Positions 8,096-16,440 of a DNA stretch of 37,778 bases are shown here, piece after piece. The position numbers and the translations under genes were made by a program. Under the pieces are notes generated by a model. It searched no databases. It was given only the letters and a program-made list of their open reading frames with translations, and was not told the origin of the DNA. How positions within the stretch are numbered: the first letter of the stretch is position 1; every line of letters starts with the position of its first letter. The stretch is from positions 1 through 37,778 of the IMG/VR virus record IMGVR_UViG_3300007523_000026; one strand, 5' to 3'. This stretch comes from a virus.

Positions 8096-9592
8096 ATGAC
8101 GACCACGATTTCCGGCGATTTCACGGCCAACGGCAGTTCGTCGATCCTCTCGATCGGTCGTCAGCCCGAGAACGTCACCTTCGATCTGCTCGGGCCGTCT
8201 GAGGGGCGCTACCTCTTCCATCGTTCCGTCACCCGCAACCCCGCTGGCGCATGGGAAACCTTGGCGTCCTATGCCGATCAGGCGGCAGCGGTCCATCGCG
8301 TATTCCCGTCCGACGGCAACCAGCTTTTCAAGATCGAAGCCCGTGGCCTTGACGACAAGGTGACGAACGGGGCTTTCGCAGCCGATACTGACTGGACGGC
8401 TGGCGTCGGCTGGACTATCGCGACCGGCGTCGCCACGCGCACGGCTTCGGCCAGCACCCCCAATCTCGATCAGACCCTTGCGACCGGACTGATCGAAGGC
8501 GCGTCCTACACCGTCACTTTCGACATCACGACTTCCGCAGGTTCGCTCACAGTCAGCCTGGGCGGCGGGACCGCTTCTACTGCGATCAGCGATGCCGACG
8601 CAACCGTGTCGGTCACGCTTGTGGCCGGGGCGACGGCGGTCCTTCAGTTTGCCGCGGGCGCTACCTACGCCGGTACGCTCGATAACATCACGGTGATTCC
8701 GCAGGCCAGCTACACCCTTGCCGACGAGAACGCCGTCGATCTGAACCGCAAGGACCTCGATGATCGGGTGCTCCAGCAGTCGACGCAGGAAACCGAAAAC
8801 TTCCCCAACGGTATCACCGGCAACGTCATCGGCAACGTCACCGGCGCTGTCACCGGCGCTGTCAACGATGTGCCGGTGGCCGAACTCCAGACCGTCGATC
8901 CCTCGCAGAAGTTCACGCTGTTCGAGGACTTCTACGGAACGTGGGCTATCGGTGACGCGGGTCCCGCTGATACGTGGTCCACGACTGCCGGGTCTGGCAC
9001 GGCCAACGCCGTAGCCGTTACCGTCGCTGGATCGGTCAACGGCGAAGTGACGCTCAAGAGCGCCAGCGACGATGGCACAGTCGCCGCCAACTGCTCGACG
9101 TTCACAGGCATCAACGCCAGTTTCAAGGCAAACCAGGGCGGTCTCGTCATGGAAGCCCGGTTGAAGATCGACGACATCTCCGAGGCCGTCATGTTCGTCG
9201 GCTTCACCGACACGATTTCCACCACCGTCGAACTGCCGATCTTCCTTGCCACTACCAACATCGACAGCGATGCCGCGAACGCCTGCGGCGTGGGCTACGA
9301 TGTGGACGGCACGACCAAGCAGTTCTTTCATGGCGGCGTCAAGGCCGACACCGATACGGTTCCTGCCTACTCAGGCACGGCGCCGGTCGATGCCACTTAC
9401 TTCATCGTTCGCGTCGAGGTCTCGGCTGCGGGTGCTGTAACCGGCTACATCAACGGAGTCGCCATCGGTGCGGCAGTCGCCGCCGCCGTGACGATCACGA
9501 CCGCTCTTACGCCGTGTATCGTCATCGGCAACCGTAGCGCCAATCAGGTCATCGCGACGATCGACTATGTGTGGGCGCAGCAGAACCGATAG
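8096..9592 (+). CDS. Large beta-sandwich structural protein (head fibre or decoration)
   Basis: 498 aa. Three regions can be seen. Residues 1-85 form a beta-rich domain. Residues ~88-205 look like a carbohydrate-binding jelly roll (VTNGAFAADTDWTAGVGW, TLDNITVI). A glycine/valine repeat (GNVIGNVTGAVTGAV, ~240-256) is typical of trimeric phage fibres. The C-terminal ~230 residues then resemble a concanavalin/laminin-G-like lectin fold. This suggests a surface-exposed trimer that could bind glycans. The gene lies between head and adaptor genes, so a head fibre is favoured over a tail fibre; that is inference. Confidence 0.72.
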   Translation: MTTTISGDFTANGSSSILSIGRQPENVTFDLLGPSEGRYLFHRSVTRNPAGAWETLASYADQAAAVHRVFPSDGNQLFKIEARGLDDKVTNGAFAADTDWTAGVGWTIATGVATRTASASTPNLDQTLATGLIEGASYTVTFDITTSAGSLTVSLGGGTASTAISDADATVSVTLVAGATAVLQFAAGATYAGTLDNITVIPQASYTLADENAVDLNRKDLDDRVLQQSTQETENFPNGITGNVIGNVTGAVTGAVNDVPVAELQTVDPSQKFTLFEDFYGTWAIGDAGPADTWSTTAGSGTANAVAVTVAGSVNGEVTLKSASDDGTVAANCSTFTGINASFKANQGGLVMEARLKIDDISEAVMFVGFTDTISTTVELPIFLATTNIDSDAANACGVGYDVDGTTKQFFHGGVKADTDTVPAYSGTAPVDATYFIVRVEVSAAGAVTGYINGVAIGAAVAAAVTITTALTPCIVIGNRSANQVIATIDYVWAQQNR

Positions 9593-9602
9593 GGAGTAGC
9601 TG

Positions 9603-10202
9603 ATGGCTCAGTCTTCGGTTTCAATTTGCAGCCTTGGTCTGTCGATGCTTGGTGAGGACCCTATCGAGTCCCTTACCGAGCAGTCGGCTGCTGCCGGCCA
9701 GTGCAACATCTGGTACAATCCGTGCCGCCGCCAGACCCTTGAGGATTTCGACTGGAACTTCGCCCGCCGTCGCGCCACGCTTGCCCTGCATGGCGATGCA
9801 GCCCCAAGCGGCATCTGGACATTCCGCTATCAGGTGCCGTCCGATTGCCTGTCGGCGCGCTACATCCAGAACCCGCTTGGCGATCAGGCCGACCCCGTCC
9901 CGTTCGAGATGGAACTTTCGCTCGACGGCTCCACCCAGTCGATCCTGACCAACGCTGAGGACGCCATCCTGATCTACACAGTGGATCAGGAGACGACCGA
10001 CTTCTTCCCCCCGTACTTTGTCGATGCGCTGGCCACCAACATCGCGTCCAGAATTGCGTTCAAGGTGACGGGCAAGCGCACGATCATGTCAGACATGATC
10101 CAGCTTTACTTCGTCAAGCTCGCGCGAGCGGAGGCTCACGAAGGCAACCGTCGCGGCGAGCGCAAGCCCCGCGAAGCCTCGTGGGTGGAAGCCCGTGGCT
10201 GA
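9603..10202 (+). CDS. Tail tubular protein A (adaptor/gatekeeper, T7 gp11-like)
   Basis: 199 aa. The start motif (SICSLGLSMLGEDPIESLTE) and the YNPCRRQTLEDFDWNFARRR helix are typical of the T7 gp11-like adaptor that rings the portal and closes the head after packaging. Length is as expected. The stop overlaps the nozzle gene start (GTG 10195) by 8 bases. Confidence 0.88.
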   Translation: MAQSSVSICSLGLSMLGEDPIESLTEQSAAAGQCNIWYNPCRRQTLEDFDWNFARRRATLALHGDAAPSGIWTFRYQVPSDCLSARYIQNPLGDQADPVPFEMELSLDGSTQSILTNAEDAILIYTVDQETTDFFPPYFVDALATNIASRIAFKVTGKRTIMSDMIQLYFVKLARAEAHEGNRRGERKPREASWVEARG

Positions 10203-12972
10203 GGTCATCCAGCCCAGTTTTGCGAGGGGGGAGATCGGTCCGGCTCTGTATGGGCGGGTTGATCTCTCCGCTTATCGCGTCGCTCTTCGCACGGCATTGA
10301 ACGCCATCGTTCACGCCTATGGCGGTGTCAGCAATCGCCCCGGCTTGAAGTTCATCGCCCCGGTCAGAGACCACACTTACGCGCCCATCCTGATCCCGTT
10401 CAAGCATTCGGTCGACGACACCTATATCCTTGAGTTCGGTGACTTCTACATGCGCCCGATCCGCAACGACGCTCACGTCGTCGAGACCGCGGTAGCGATC
10501 ACGGGAGCCACGGCTGCGACCCCTGTCGTGGTGACGGCTGCCTCGCACGGGTACAGCAACGGCGATGCCGTCTACATCACGGGCGTCGTGGGGATGACTG
10601 AACTCAACGGTCGCATCTTCATCGTGGCCAACAAGACGACGCACACATTCGAGTTGACGAGCGCCTTCACGGGCGACGACATCGTCGGCGCCGGTTACGC
10701 GGCCTACGGTTCCGCGGGCACTGTGGCCCGCCTCTACACCGTCGTCTCTCCCTACGCGATCGCGGACTTGCGCGAGGTCAAATATTCGCAGTCCTTCGAT
10801 GTGATGACGATGACACACCCGACATACCCGGTGCAGGAACTTCAGCGTTCCGGTCACGCAAGTTGGGCCTTCGTCGAGCCGACGTTCGAGCCCGCCATCG
10901 ACCACCCTGTCGGTCTGACAGCGACGCCGGTATCGGCGGCGGCTGCAACGCATCGTTGGCAGATCACGGCGGTCGCAGAGAGCAACCTTGAAGAAAGCCT
11001 GCCCGCGCTCAACACCACCGCCAGGACGATCACCGGCGCCACGGCAGCCAACCCCGTCGTCATCACAGCCACGTCGCACGGCTTCCTCGACGGCGATGAA
11101 GTCGAGATCAACAGCATCGTTGGGATGACGGAACTCAATGGCCGGCGCTTCATCGTCGCCAACAAGAACACCAACGACTTCGAGCTTCGCGGCGAAGACG
11201 GACTGCTCTATACCGCCTACGCTTCCGCAGGCACGGCCAACCAGACCTTCGTTCGCATCACCAATGGCCAGACGGCGACGCAGCCCAACGCGACTGTCGC
11301 GTGGACGGCCTTGACAGGCGCCCGCAGTTACAACGTCTACCGCGAACTGAACGGCATCTTCGGCTTCGTCGGCAGCACTCAGGCGGCGACGTACCTCGAC
11401 TTCGATACCGTGCCCGACACCCTTTCGACGCCGCCCCAGGCGCGCAATCCGTTCCGTGTCGCCGGTGAATACCCCGCTGCCAACAGTTTCTACCAACAAC
11501 GCCGGGTCCTGGGCGGACCAAATGATAACCCCGACCGCTCGATCTTCTCCAAGACGGGCTACATCTCCAACTTCTCGATCTCGATCCCCGGTCAGTCAGA
11601 CGACGCCATCACGGTCGATCTCGTGGCCACGGACGCCAATCGCATCCGGCACTATGTCCCCGGCAAGGACCTGATCGTCCTGACCTCCAGCGCGGAGTGG
11701 CGTGTCAACTCCGGTCAGGATTCGGCCTTCGAGGCGGCCACCATCAAGCAGGAGCCGCAGACCAAGTGGGGCGCAAGTCACATGCGGCCCATCGTGATCG
11801 ACACCGCGATCCTGTTCGTCGAGGAAAACGAGTCCATCGTTCGCACGCTCGGTTACTCGGTGCAGATCGACGGCTACTCCACCGACGACCTGACCTTGTT
11901 CGCGCCCCACGTCTTCGAGTTCAATTCCGCCGTTGATTGGGCCTTCGTCCAGTCGCCTGACCCCATCGTTCACATCGTTCGGTCTGATGGCTACGTCGCC
12001 ACCGTCACCTTCAACCAGAAACAGGAAGTGGTGGCCTGGACGCGCTGGAAGACGATGGGCGATTTCGAGTCCGTCGCTGCGATCCGGCCATCCAGCGCAG
12101 AACGTGATGATGCCTCCTACTTCGTCGTCAAACGCCTGATCGACGGTAACGTCGTCCGTTTCATCGAGCGCACCGCGGGCCAACGGTTCGAGGATGTGCG
12201 CGATTGTTTCTTCATCGACGCCGGCCTGACCTACGACGTGCCTGTCACGATCACTGGCGCTTCCCTCGCCAACCCTGTCGTCATCACTGCAGCGGCTCAT
12301 GGCTTCGCAGACGGTGACGAGGTTGACATCTTCGACATTCTCTGGACGCCTCAATACGACAGCCTCGATAACGAGACCCAGCCCTATCAGTTGAACGGGG
12401 GCCGCTACACCGTGGCCAACAAGACGGCCGACACGTTCGAACTTTCAGGGACCGATGGATCGGCGTTCGTCGCCTATGTCAGCGGCGGCACGGCGCGCAA
12501 GGCTGTGCTGACGATCTCCGGGTTCGAGCATCTGGCCGGGGCCACCGTGCAGGCTCTTGGAGACGGTAACGTGGTTCAAGACCTCGTAGTCTCCAGCCAG
12601 GGCGTCATCACCCTCCCCCGCAAGTTCTCGCGCGTCCATGCCGGCCTGAAGTACATCTGCGACATCGAAACCCTCGACGTGGTGACAAGCCCGCAGGGCA
12701 CCAACCAGGCCAAGGTCAAGCGCGTCTCCTACGTCACCGTGAACTTCGAGAAATCGCGCGGTCTGTTCATCGGCCCGACGAGCGCCAAGCTTACCGAGAT
12801 GAAGCAACGCGAGTACGAGAACATGGGCGACCCTACGGCTCTGCTCACGGGCAAGAAGAAGGTCACGCTCGACTCCACATGGAACACGAACGGTCGCATC
12901 CTCATGCGCCAGCGTTACCCCCTCCCCATGACCATCCTGAGCGTGTCGCCTGATCTCGACGTAGGCGACTGA
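10195..12972 (+). CDS. Tail tubular protein B / nozzle (T7 gp12-like) with inserted repeat domains
   Basis: 925 aa from a GTG at 10195, overlapping the adaptor gene. The N-terminus (QPSFARGEIGPALYGRVDL, then NRPGLKF) is diagnostic of podovirus nozzle proteins, which form the hexameric tail tube end. Three similar ~75-residue domains are inserted (see the repeat entry), with an Fn3-like segment between copies (residues ~238-400). The middle region with the SADEWRVNSG-like stretch (VLTSSAEWRVNSGQDS) is also typical. The protein is longer than T7 gp12 because of these insertions, which probably project from the tail. Confidence 0.88.
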   Translation: MAEVIQPSFARGEIGPALYGRVDLSAYRVALRTALNAIVHAYGGVSNRPGLKFIAPVRDHTYAPILIPFKHSVDDTYILEFGDFYMRPIRNDAHVVETAVAITGATAATPVVVTAASHGYSNGDAVYITGVVGMTELNGRIFIVANKTTHTFELTSAFTGDDIVGAGYAAYGSAGTVARLYTVVSPYAIADLREVKYSQSFDVMTMTHPTYPVQELQRSGHASWAFVEPTFEPAIDHPVGLTATPVSAAAATHRWQITAVAESNLEESLPALNTTARTITGATAANPVVITATSHGFLDGDEVEINSIVGMTELNGRRFIVANKNTNDFELRGEDGLLYTAYASAGTANQTFVRITNGQTATQPNATVAWTALTGARSYNVYRELNGIFGFVGSTQAATYLDFDTVPDTLSTPPQARNPFRVAGEYPAANSFYQQRRVLGGPNDNPDRSIFSKTGYISNFSISIPGQSDDAITVDLVATDANRIRHYVPGKDLIVLTSSAEWRVNSGQDSAFEAATIKQEPQTKWGASHMRPIVIDTAILFVEENESIVRTLGYSVQIDGYSTDDLTLFAPHVFEFNSAVDWAFVQSPDPIVHIVRSDGYVATVTFNQKQEVVAWTRWKTMGDFESVAAIRPSSAERDDASYFVVKRLIDGNVVRFIERTAGQRFEDVRDCFFIDAGLTYDVPVTITGASLANPVVITAAAHGFADGDEVDIFDILWTPQYDSLDNETQPYQLNGGRYTVANKTADTFELSGTDGSAFVAYVSGGTARKAVLTISGFEHLAGATVQALGDGNVVQDLVVSSQGVITLPRKFSRVHAGLKYICDIETLDVVTSPQGTNQAKVKRVSYVTVNFEKSRGLFIGPTSAKLTEMKQREYENMGDPTALLTGKKKVTLDSTWNTNGRILMRQRYPLPMTILSVSPDLDVGD
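10495..12500 (+). repeat. Three E1_FCCH-like domain repeats inside the nozzle protein
   Basis: Copies lie at about 10495-10731, 11026-11240 and 12246-12498. Each starts with ITGA-x-x-A-x-PVV-(I/V)TA, followed by HG-(Y/F)-x-x-GD-x-V, NG-R-(F/Y)-x-VANK and TFEL or DFEL, ending in a Y-x-S-x-GTA motif. The pattern matches the E1_FCCH-like module often embedded in phage tail proteins. The third copy carries an extra ~12-residue insertion before the NGG motif. Confidence 0.75.
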
Positions 12973-13424
12973 TGATCCAGATCGTTGAAGCCACGACGGA
13001 CCACGCAATCGAACTGGCGCCCCGTCTTCGCCATTATGACTGTATCACCATCGCAACCCTGGGCTTGACGGCGCAAGAAGCTCTGGTCTCCGGCGTAGTA
13101 ACATCACGCGATACTATCGCCGCCCTCGTGGATGGCGAAGTCATACTAATGGCCGGGATCGGTTTCGCTTCCATCCTGAGCAACAGTGGGCACCCGTGGA
13201 TGGCGGCTTCCGACAGGATCGAGCGCCACCCCCGGGCATTGGCCGTCATGGGCCGGCGATGGCTGGCTCACGCCATGTCGCAATACCGCCAGTTGACGAA
13301 CATGGTGCTGGAGGAGGATGAGAAGGCGAGGCGCTTGCTTGTCTACCTTGGGTTCCATATACTGACCGATGGTCCCGTGACTATGGGCGACGTGTCCTTC
13401 CTGCGGTACGAGATGACATCATGA
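12972..13424 (+). CDS. GNAT-like internal virion protein (T7 gp13-like)
   Basis: 150 aa in the position of T7 gene 13. It reads as an acetyltransferase-fold protein: IVEATTDHAIELAPRLRHYD at the start, and a conserved end LVYLGFHI. This family is annotated as internal virion protein A in T7-like phages, while enzyme activity is doubtful. The start overlaps the nozzle stop by one base (TGATG), and its end overlaps the next gene by ATGA, so it is coupled on both sides. Confidence 0.78.
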   Translation: MIQIVEATTDHAIELAPRLRHYDCITIATLGLTAQEALVSGVVTSRDTIAALVDGEVILMAGIGFASILSNSGHPWMAASDRIERHPRALAVMGRRWLAHAMSQYRQLTNMVLEEDEKARRLLVYLGFHILTDGPVTMGDVSFLRYEMTS

Positions 13425-14032
13425 GCGCCGATCCCGTAACAATGCTGGCGATTGCGTCCGTAGCCAGTACGGCTATCGGTGGCGCGGCAACCATGGCCGG
13501 ACAGGCCCAGGCGTCGAGTGCTGCGCAAGGGCAGGCGGCGTACCAAGCCGGCGTCCTTCGCAACAACAAGATACTGGCTGACCGTGCGGCTCAAGACGCT
13601 CTCGATCGAGGCAAGGTCGCAGAGGATCGCCAGCGCATCCAGACGCGCCAGCTTGCCGGACGCCAGCGCGCGGTACTCGCGGCCAATGGCGTTCTGGTTG
13701 ACAGCGGCAGTGCACTCGATATCACTTCCGATACAGCGATGATCGGAGAACTCGACGCTCTCACGATCAGGGCCAACGCCGAGCGAGAGGCCGAAGGCTT
13801 CCGACAGCAGGGCGCCAACTTCAGCAGTGAAGCCGATCTTGCTGACGCGCGGGGGCGGCAAGCCAAGAGCAGTCTTCCGTTGCAGATCGGCGGCACACTT
13901 TTGAGCACCACGGGGTCAGTGGCCTCGAAGTGGTACGGGTTCAATCAGGATGGTATCGACTTGCTTGGCTCGCAGCCCAATAACGCTGGCACCGCGATAA
14001 ACTCCAGCTTCATAAACACGGCGAGGTTCTAA
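13421..14032 (+). CDS. Internal virion protein B-like (T7 gp14-like)
   Basis: 203 aa. A hydrophobic, small-residue N-terminal segment (residues ~5-30) is followed by a long Ala/Arg/Gln helix with QRAVLAANGVLVDSGSA and a DTAMIGELDALTIRANAERE stretch, the signature of podovirus gp14-like ejection proteins. These leave the capsid first and form part of the trans-envelope channel. Coupled to the gene before (ATGA) and to the gene after (one-base overlap). Confidence 0.82.
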   Translation: MSADPVTMLAIASVASTAIGGAATMAGQAQASSAAQGQAAYQAGVLRNNKILADRAAQDALDRGKVAEDRQRIQTRQLAGRQRAVLAANGVLVDSGSALDITSDTAMIGELDALTIRANAEREAEGFRQQGANFSSEADLADARGRQAKSSLPLQIGGTLLSTTGSVASKWYGFNQDGIDLLGSQPNNAGTAINSSFINTARF

Positions 14033-16440
14033 TGGCTCGTGTCCCAACCGTACAGACGCAGGAAGTAGCTGCACGGCCACTCAACCCCACGCTTCAGACA
14101 TCTCAGGGCGCGACCGCTGATGCTTTTGGCCCGACCGGCCAATCGCTCGCGAATATGGGCGTCCCGTTCGAGCAGATGGGCAACGCGCTTGCAGACGCAT
14201 CGCTGCGGGTCCAGCAGCGTAACGCTGCCGTGGCCCGCGCTCGTGACTTCAATCAGTTCTCGACGACGGCGGCCGAAAACCTTCGCGTGATGCAGCAGAC
14301 TGAGGATATGTCTGATCCGGGGATGGTTGTTGCCTACAATACCGAAGTCTCGAAGATGATGAACGATTTCGTCGAAGCGCATGGTGGGCGTTTCGGGCCG
14401 AACAGCAAGGCCGAGCTGTTTGCCAAGATGGACGGGCTTCGCGCCGGTCTGCTCGATGATGCCTCACGTATCAGTGCCGAAGCCGGCGTTGCCGCGGTGC
14501 AGGGCGAGATCGAACGAGATTTCAACGAGCGCACCAACGTTGTGATGAACGACCCCACCCAGTACATGGCCGTGCTGGACAGCGGCTTCGCGTCGTTGGC
14601 GAACTATGCCGACGTACTAACCCCGGCGCAGATCATGGAGTATGAGAACTCGTTCGCCGGCGCGGTGACAGAAGCGGCGGTCAACGGCATCCTCTTGCAG
14701 CCCGGGGGTTCGGCTGAAGCTGCCCGGTTGTTGGCCACGTCGCCCGCTCTGGCGCGTTATCTCAGCCCGCAGACGATGGGCCGCATCACGACCTCGATTC
14801 GTCAGGCGCGTGCGCTGGAGATGGAAGCCGACAGCAGGCGGTTCCAAGTTGGGAGCTCTCTCGTGGACGCGCAGGGCAACGTCATCTACACGGCGCCCGC
14901 TGCCCCGACCGGGCCGTCGAAGGCCGACGAAGTGCTTGAAATGGCGAGGATGTTCTTCGATATTACAGGCGAGATGCCGAGTTCGGAGATGCTCGCTAAG
15001 GCTGCGTTCGACTTTAACGCCGGTTCTGGCGGGGTTTCTAAGGTCGGAGAAGCCGAAGAGATGGTGGCCTTCTTCGAGGAGCGTGGTATCCCCATGGACC
15101 CGGGCATGCTGAAACAATTCTTTGGCGTTGATGTCCCTGAGGGAGAGCGGTCGTTGACCAGCCAGGTCGTTGAAATGAACGCCTTGAGCGTGGCGGCGGG
15201 CGGCGAAGAACTCACCCCCGATCAGCTTCTGGTCCTCTTTGAACTCAGAAACAAGCCTGGAATGTCCTTCGCAGATAAGGTGCAAGAGGCCGAAACCCTC
15301 TTGAAACGCGAAATGACGGAAAGTGAGTTGGCGGTAATTGGCGGATTCATGGTTCCTGGAAAGAGGTTCCTGGCGGAAGAAATCCGACAGACCAACATTC
15401 TCTACGACGCCTATGGGCTGCCCCCGTTGTCCCCCGATCAGGTACGAGCCATGACCGAATCGGGTCTCTATGAAGTCCCCGAAGGCCAGTCATTCGGTGG
15501 CGGTGTCGCGGGCGAAACCCTCAATACGTTCAATACCATCCCTCAACTCATCGTTGACGGTACAGCAACCCCAGAGGAGATACGCACGCTGGAGATCGCG
15601 GCCACTGACTATGTGCAGTCCAGGACGTTCAATGATCCTGTGACTGGCGAGGTCGTGACGCAGCAGAAAAGCCTTCCGACCGCCGTCGCTGAAGCCTTGA
15701 GGTCTGCCGGCGTCGAACTCCCTGGAGCGAGCATCGACGGACTCACAGCCACGTCAGGCCCGAACGCCGGTGGGGCTGACACAGCGCCGGGTTCGGGCGC
15801 CGGTGAGGATGACACAGCGCCGGGTGACGAGGCGCCCGAAACAGCCGACATGGCCGAAGCCATAAGCGCCATGCCCCCCAACCTCCAAGGGCGGACGGTG
15901 TATGGCATGGCTGATTTGCTGCAAGGCCCCGAGGCTTCGTTCGATCGAACCCTCGCGGACTTGCCTGTCAATTTGCGTCCGGCTCCTGAGCAGGTGTCGG
16001 CCAAGCAATTCTTCGATGTGTTCGTCAACGAGGTTGTCAGCGTCTTACAGACCAGCCCGCGTTTCGAGGGCACTGAACGCGCGCAGATCAAGAAAGAACT
16101 TAACCTACGGACCGATCCTCTGAGCAACTCGGAGATTTTCCGCGACCAACTCAGGGGTTTGGACAGCGCGCTGCAAGAGCGTCTGAACAGCGCCAATGCG
16201 TCGTTGCGGGACAGCACACTCCCCCTTGCGGAGCGCCAGAGATTGCTGCAAGTCGTCAACAGCGTCACCATGCTCCGCAAGAAGCTGATGACCGACGAAG
16301 AACGTCAAGCCAATGCCGCTGCTTCGCCCGAAGTGGCCCCCGTGGTGGTAACAACGCAGGACGAAATCAACTCGCTCGCCCCCGGTACGATCTACCAGTT
16401 GCCTGATGGGTCGCAGTGGACCAGCGGTAAGGCTCAGTAA
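14032..16440 (+). CDS. Large internal virion/ejection protein (T7 gp15-position)
   Basis: 802 aa, almost wholly helical by composition, soluble, with no membrane segment. The N-terminal region has features seen in ejection-core proteins (RVQQRNAAVARARDFNQF, then long coiled stretches). Residues ~585-615 form a low-complexity Gly/Ala/Asp linker (GSGAGEDDTAPGDEAPE) containing a short repeat. Its place between gp14-like and gp16-like genes supports an internal core role. Sequence similarity to T7 gp15 is not evident by eye, so the role rests on synteny and length. Confidence 0.72.
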   Translation: MARVPTVQTQEVAARPLNPTLQTSQGATADAFGPTGQSLANMGVPFEQMGNALADASLRVQQRNAAVARARDFNQFSTTAAENLRVMQQTEDMSDPGMVVAYNTEVSKMMNDFVEAHGGRFGPNSKAELFAKMDGLRAGLLDDASRISAEAGVAAVQGEIERDFNERTNVVMNDPTQYMAVLDSGFASLANYADVLTPAQIMEYENSFAGAVTEAAVNGILLQPGGSAEAARLLATSPALARYLSPQTMGRITTSIRQARALEMEADSRRFQVGSSLVDAQGNVIYTAPAAPTGPSKADEVLEMARMFFDITGEMPSSEMLAKAAFDFNAGSGGVSKVGEAEEMVAFFEERGIPMDPGMLKQFFGVDVPEGERSLTSQVVEMNALSVAAGGEELTPDQLLVLFELRNKPGMSFADKVQEAETLLKREMTESELAVIGGFMVPGKRFLAEEIRQTNILYDAYGLPPLSPDQVRAMTESGLYEVPEGQSFGGGVAGETLNTFNTIPQLIVDGTATPEEIRTLEIAATDYVQSRTFNDPVTGEVVTQQKSLPTAVAEALRSAGVELPGASIDGLTATSGPNAGGADTAPGSGAGEDDTAPGDEAPETADMAEAISAMPPNLQGRTVYGMADLLQGPEASFDRTLADLPVNLRPAPEQVSAKQFFDVFVNEVVSVLQTSPRFEGTERAQIKKELNLRTDPLSNSEIFRDQLRGLDSALQERLNSANASLRDSTLPLAERQRLLQVVNSVTMLRKKLMTDEERQANAAASPEVAPVVVTTQDEINSLAPGTIYQLPDGSQWTSGKAQ

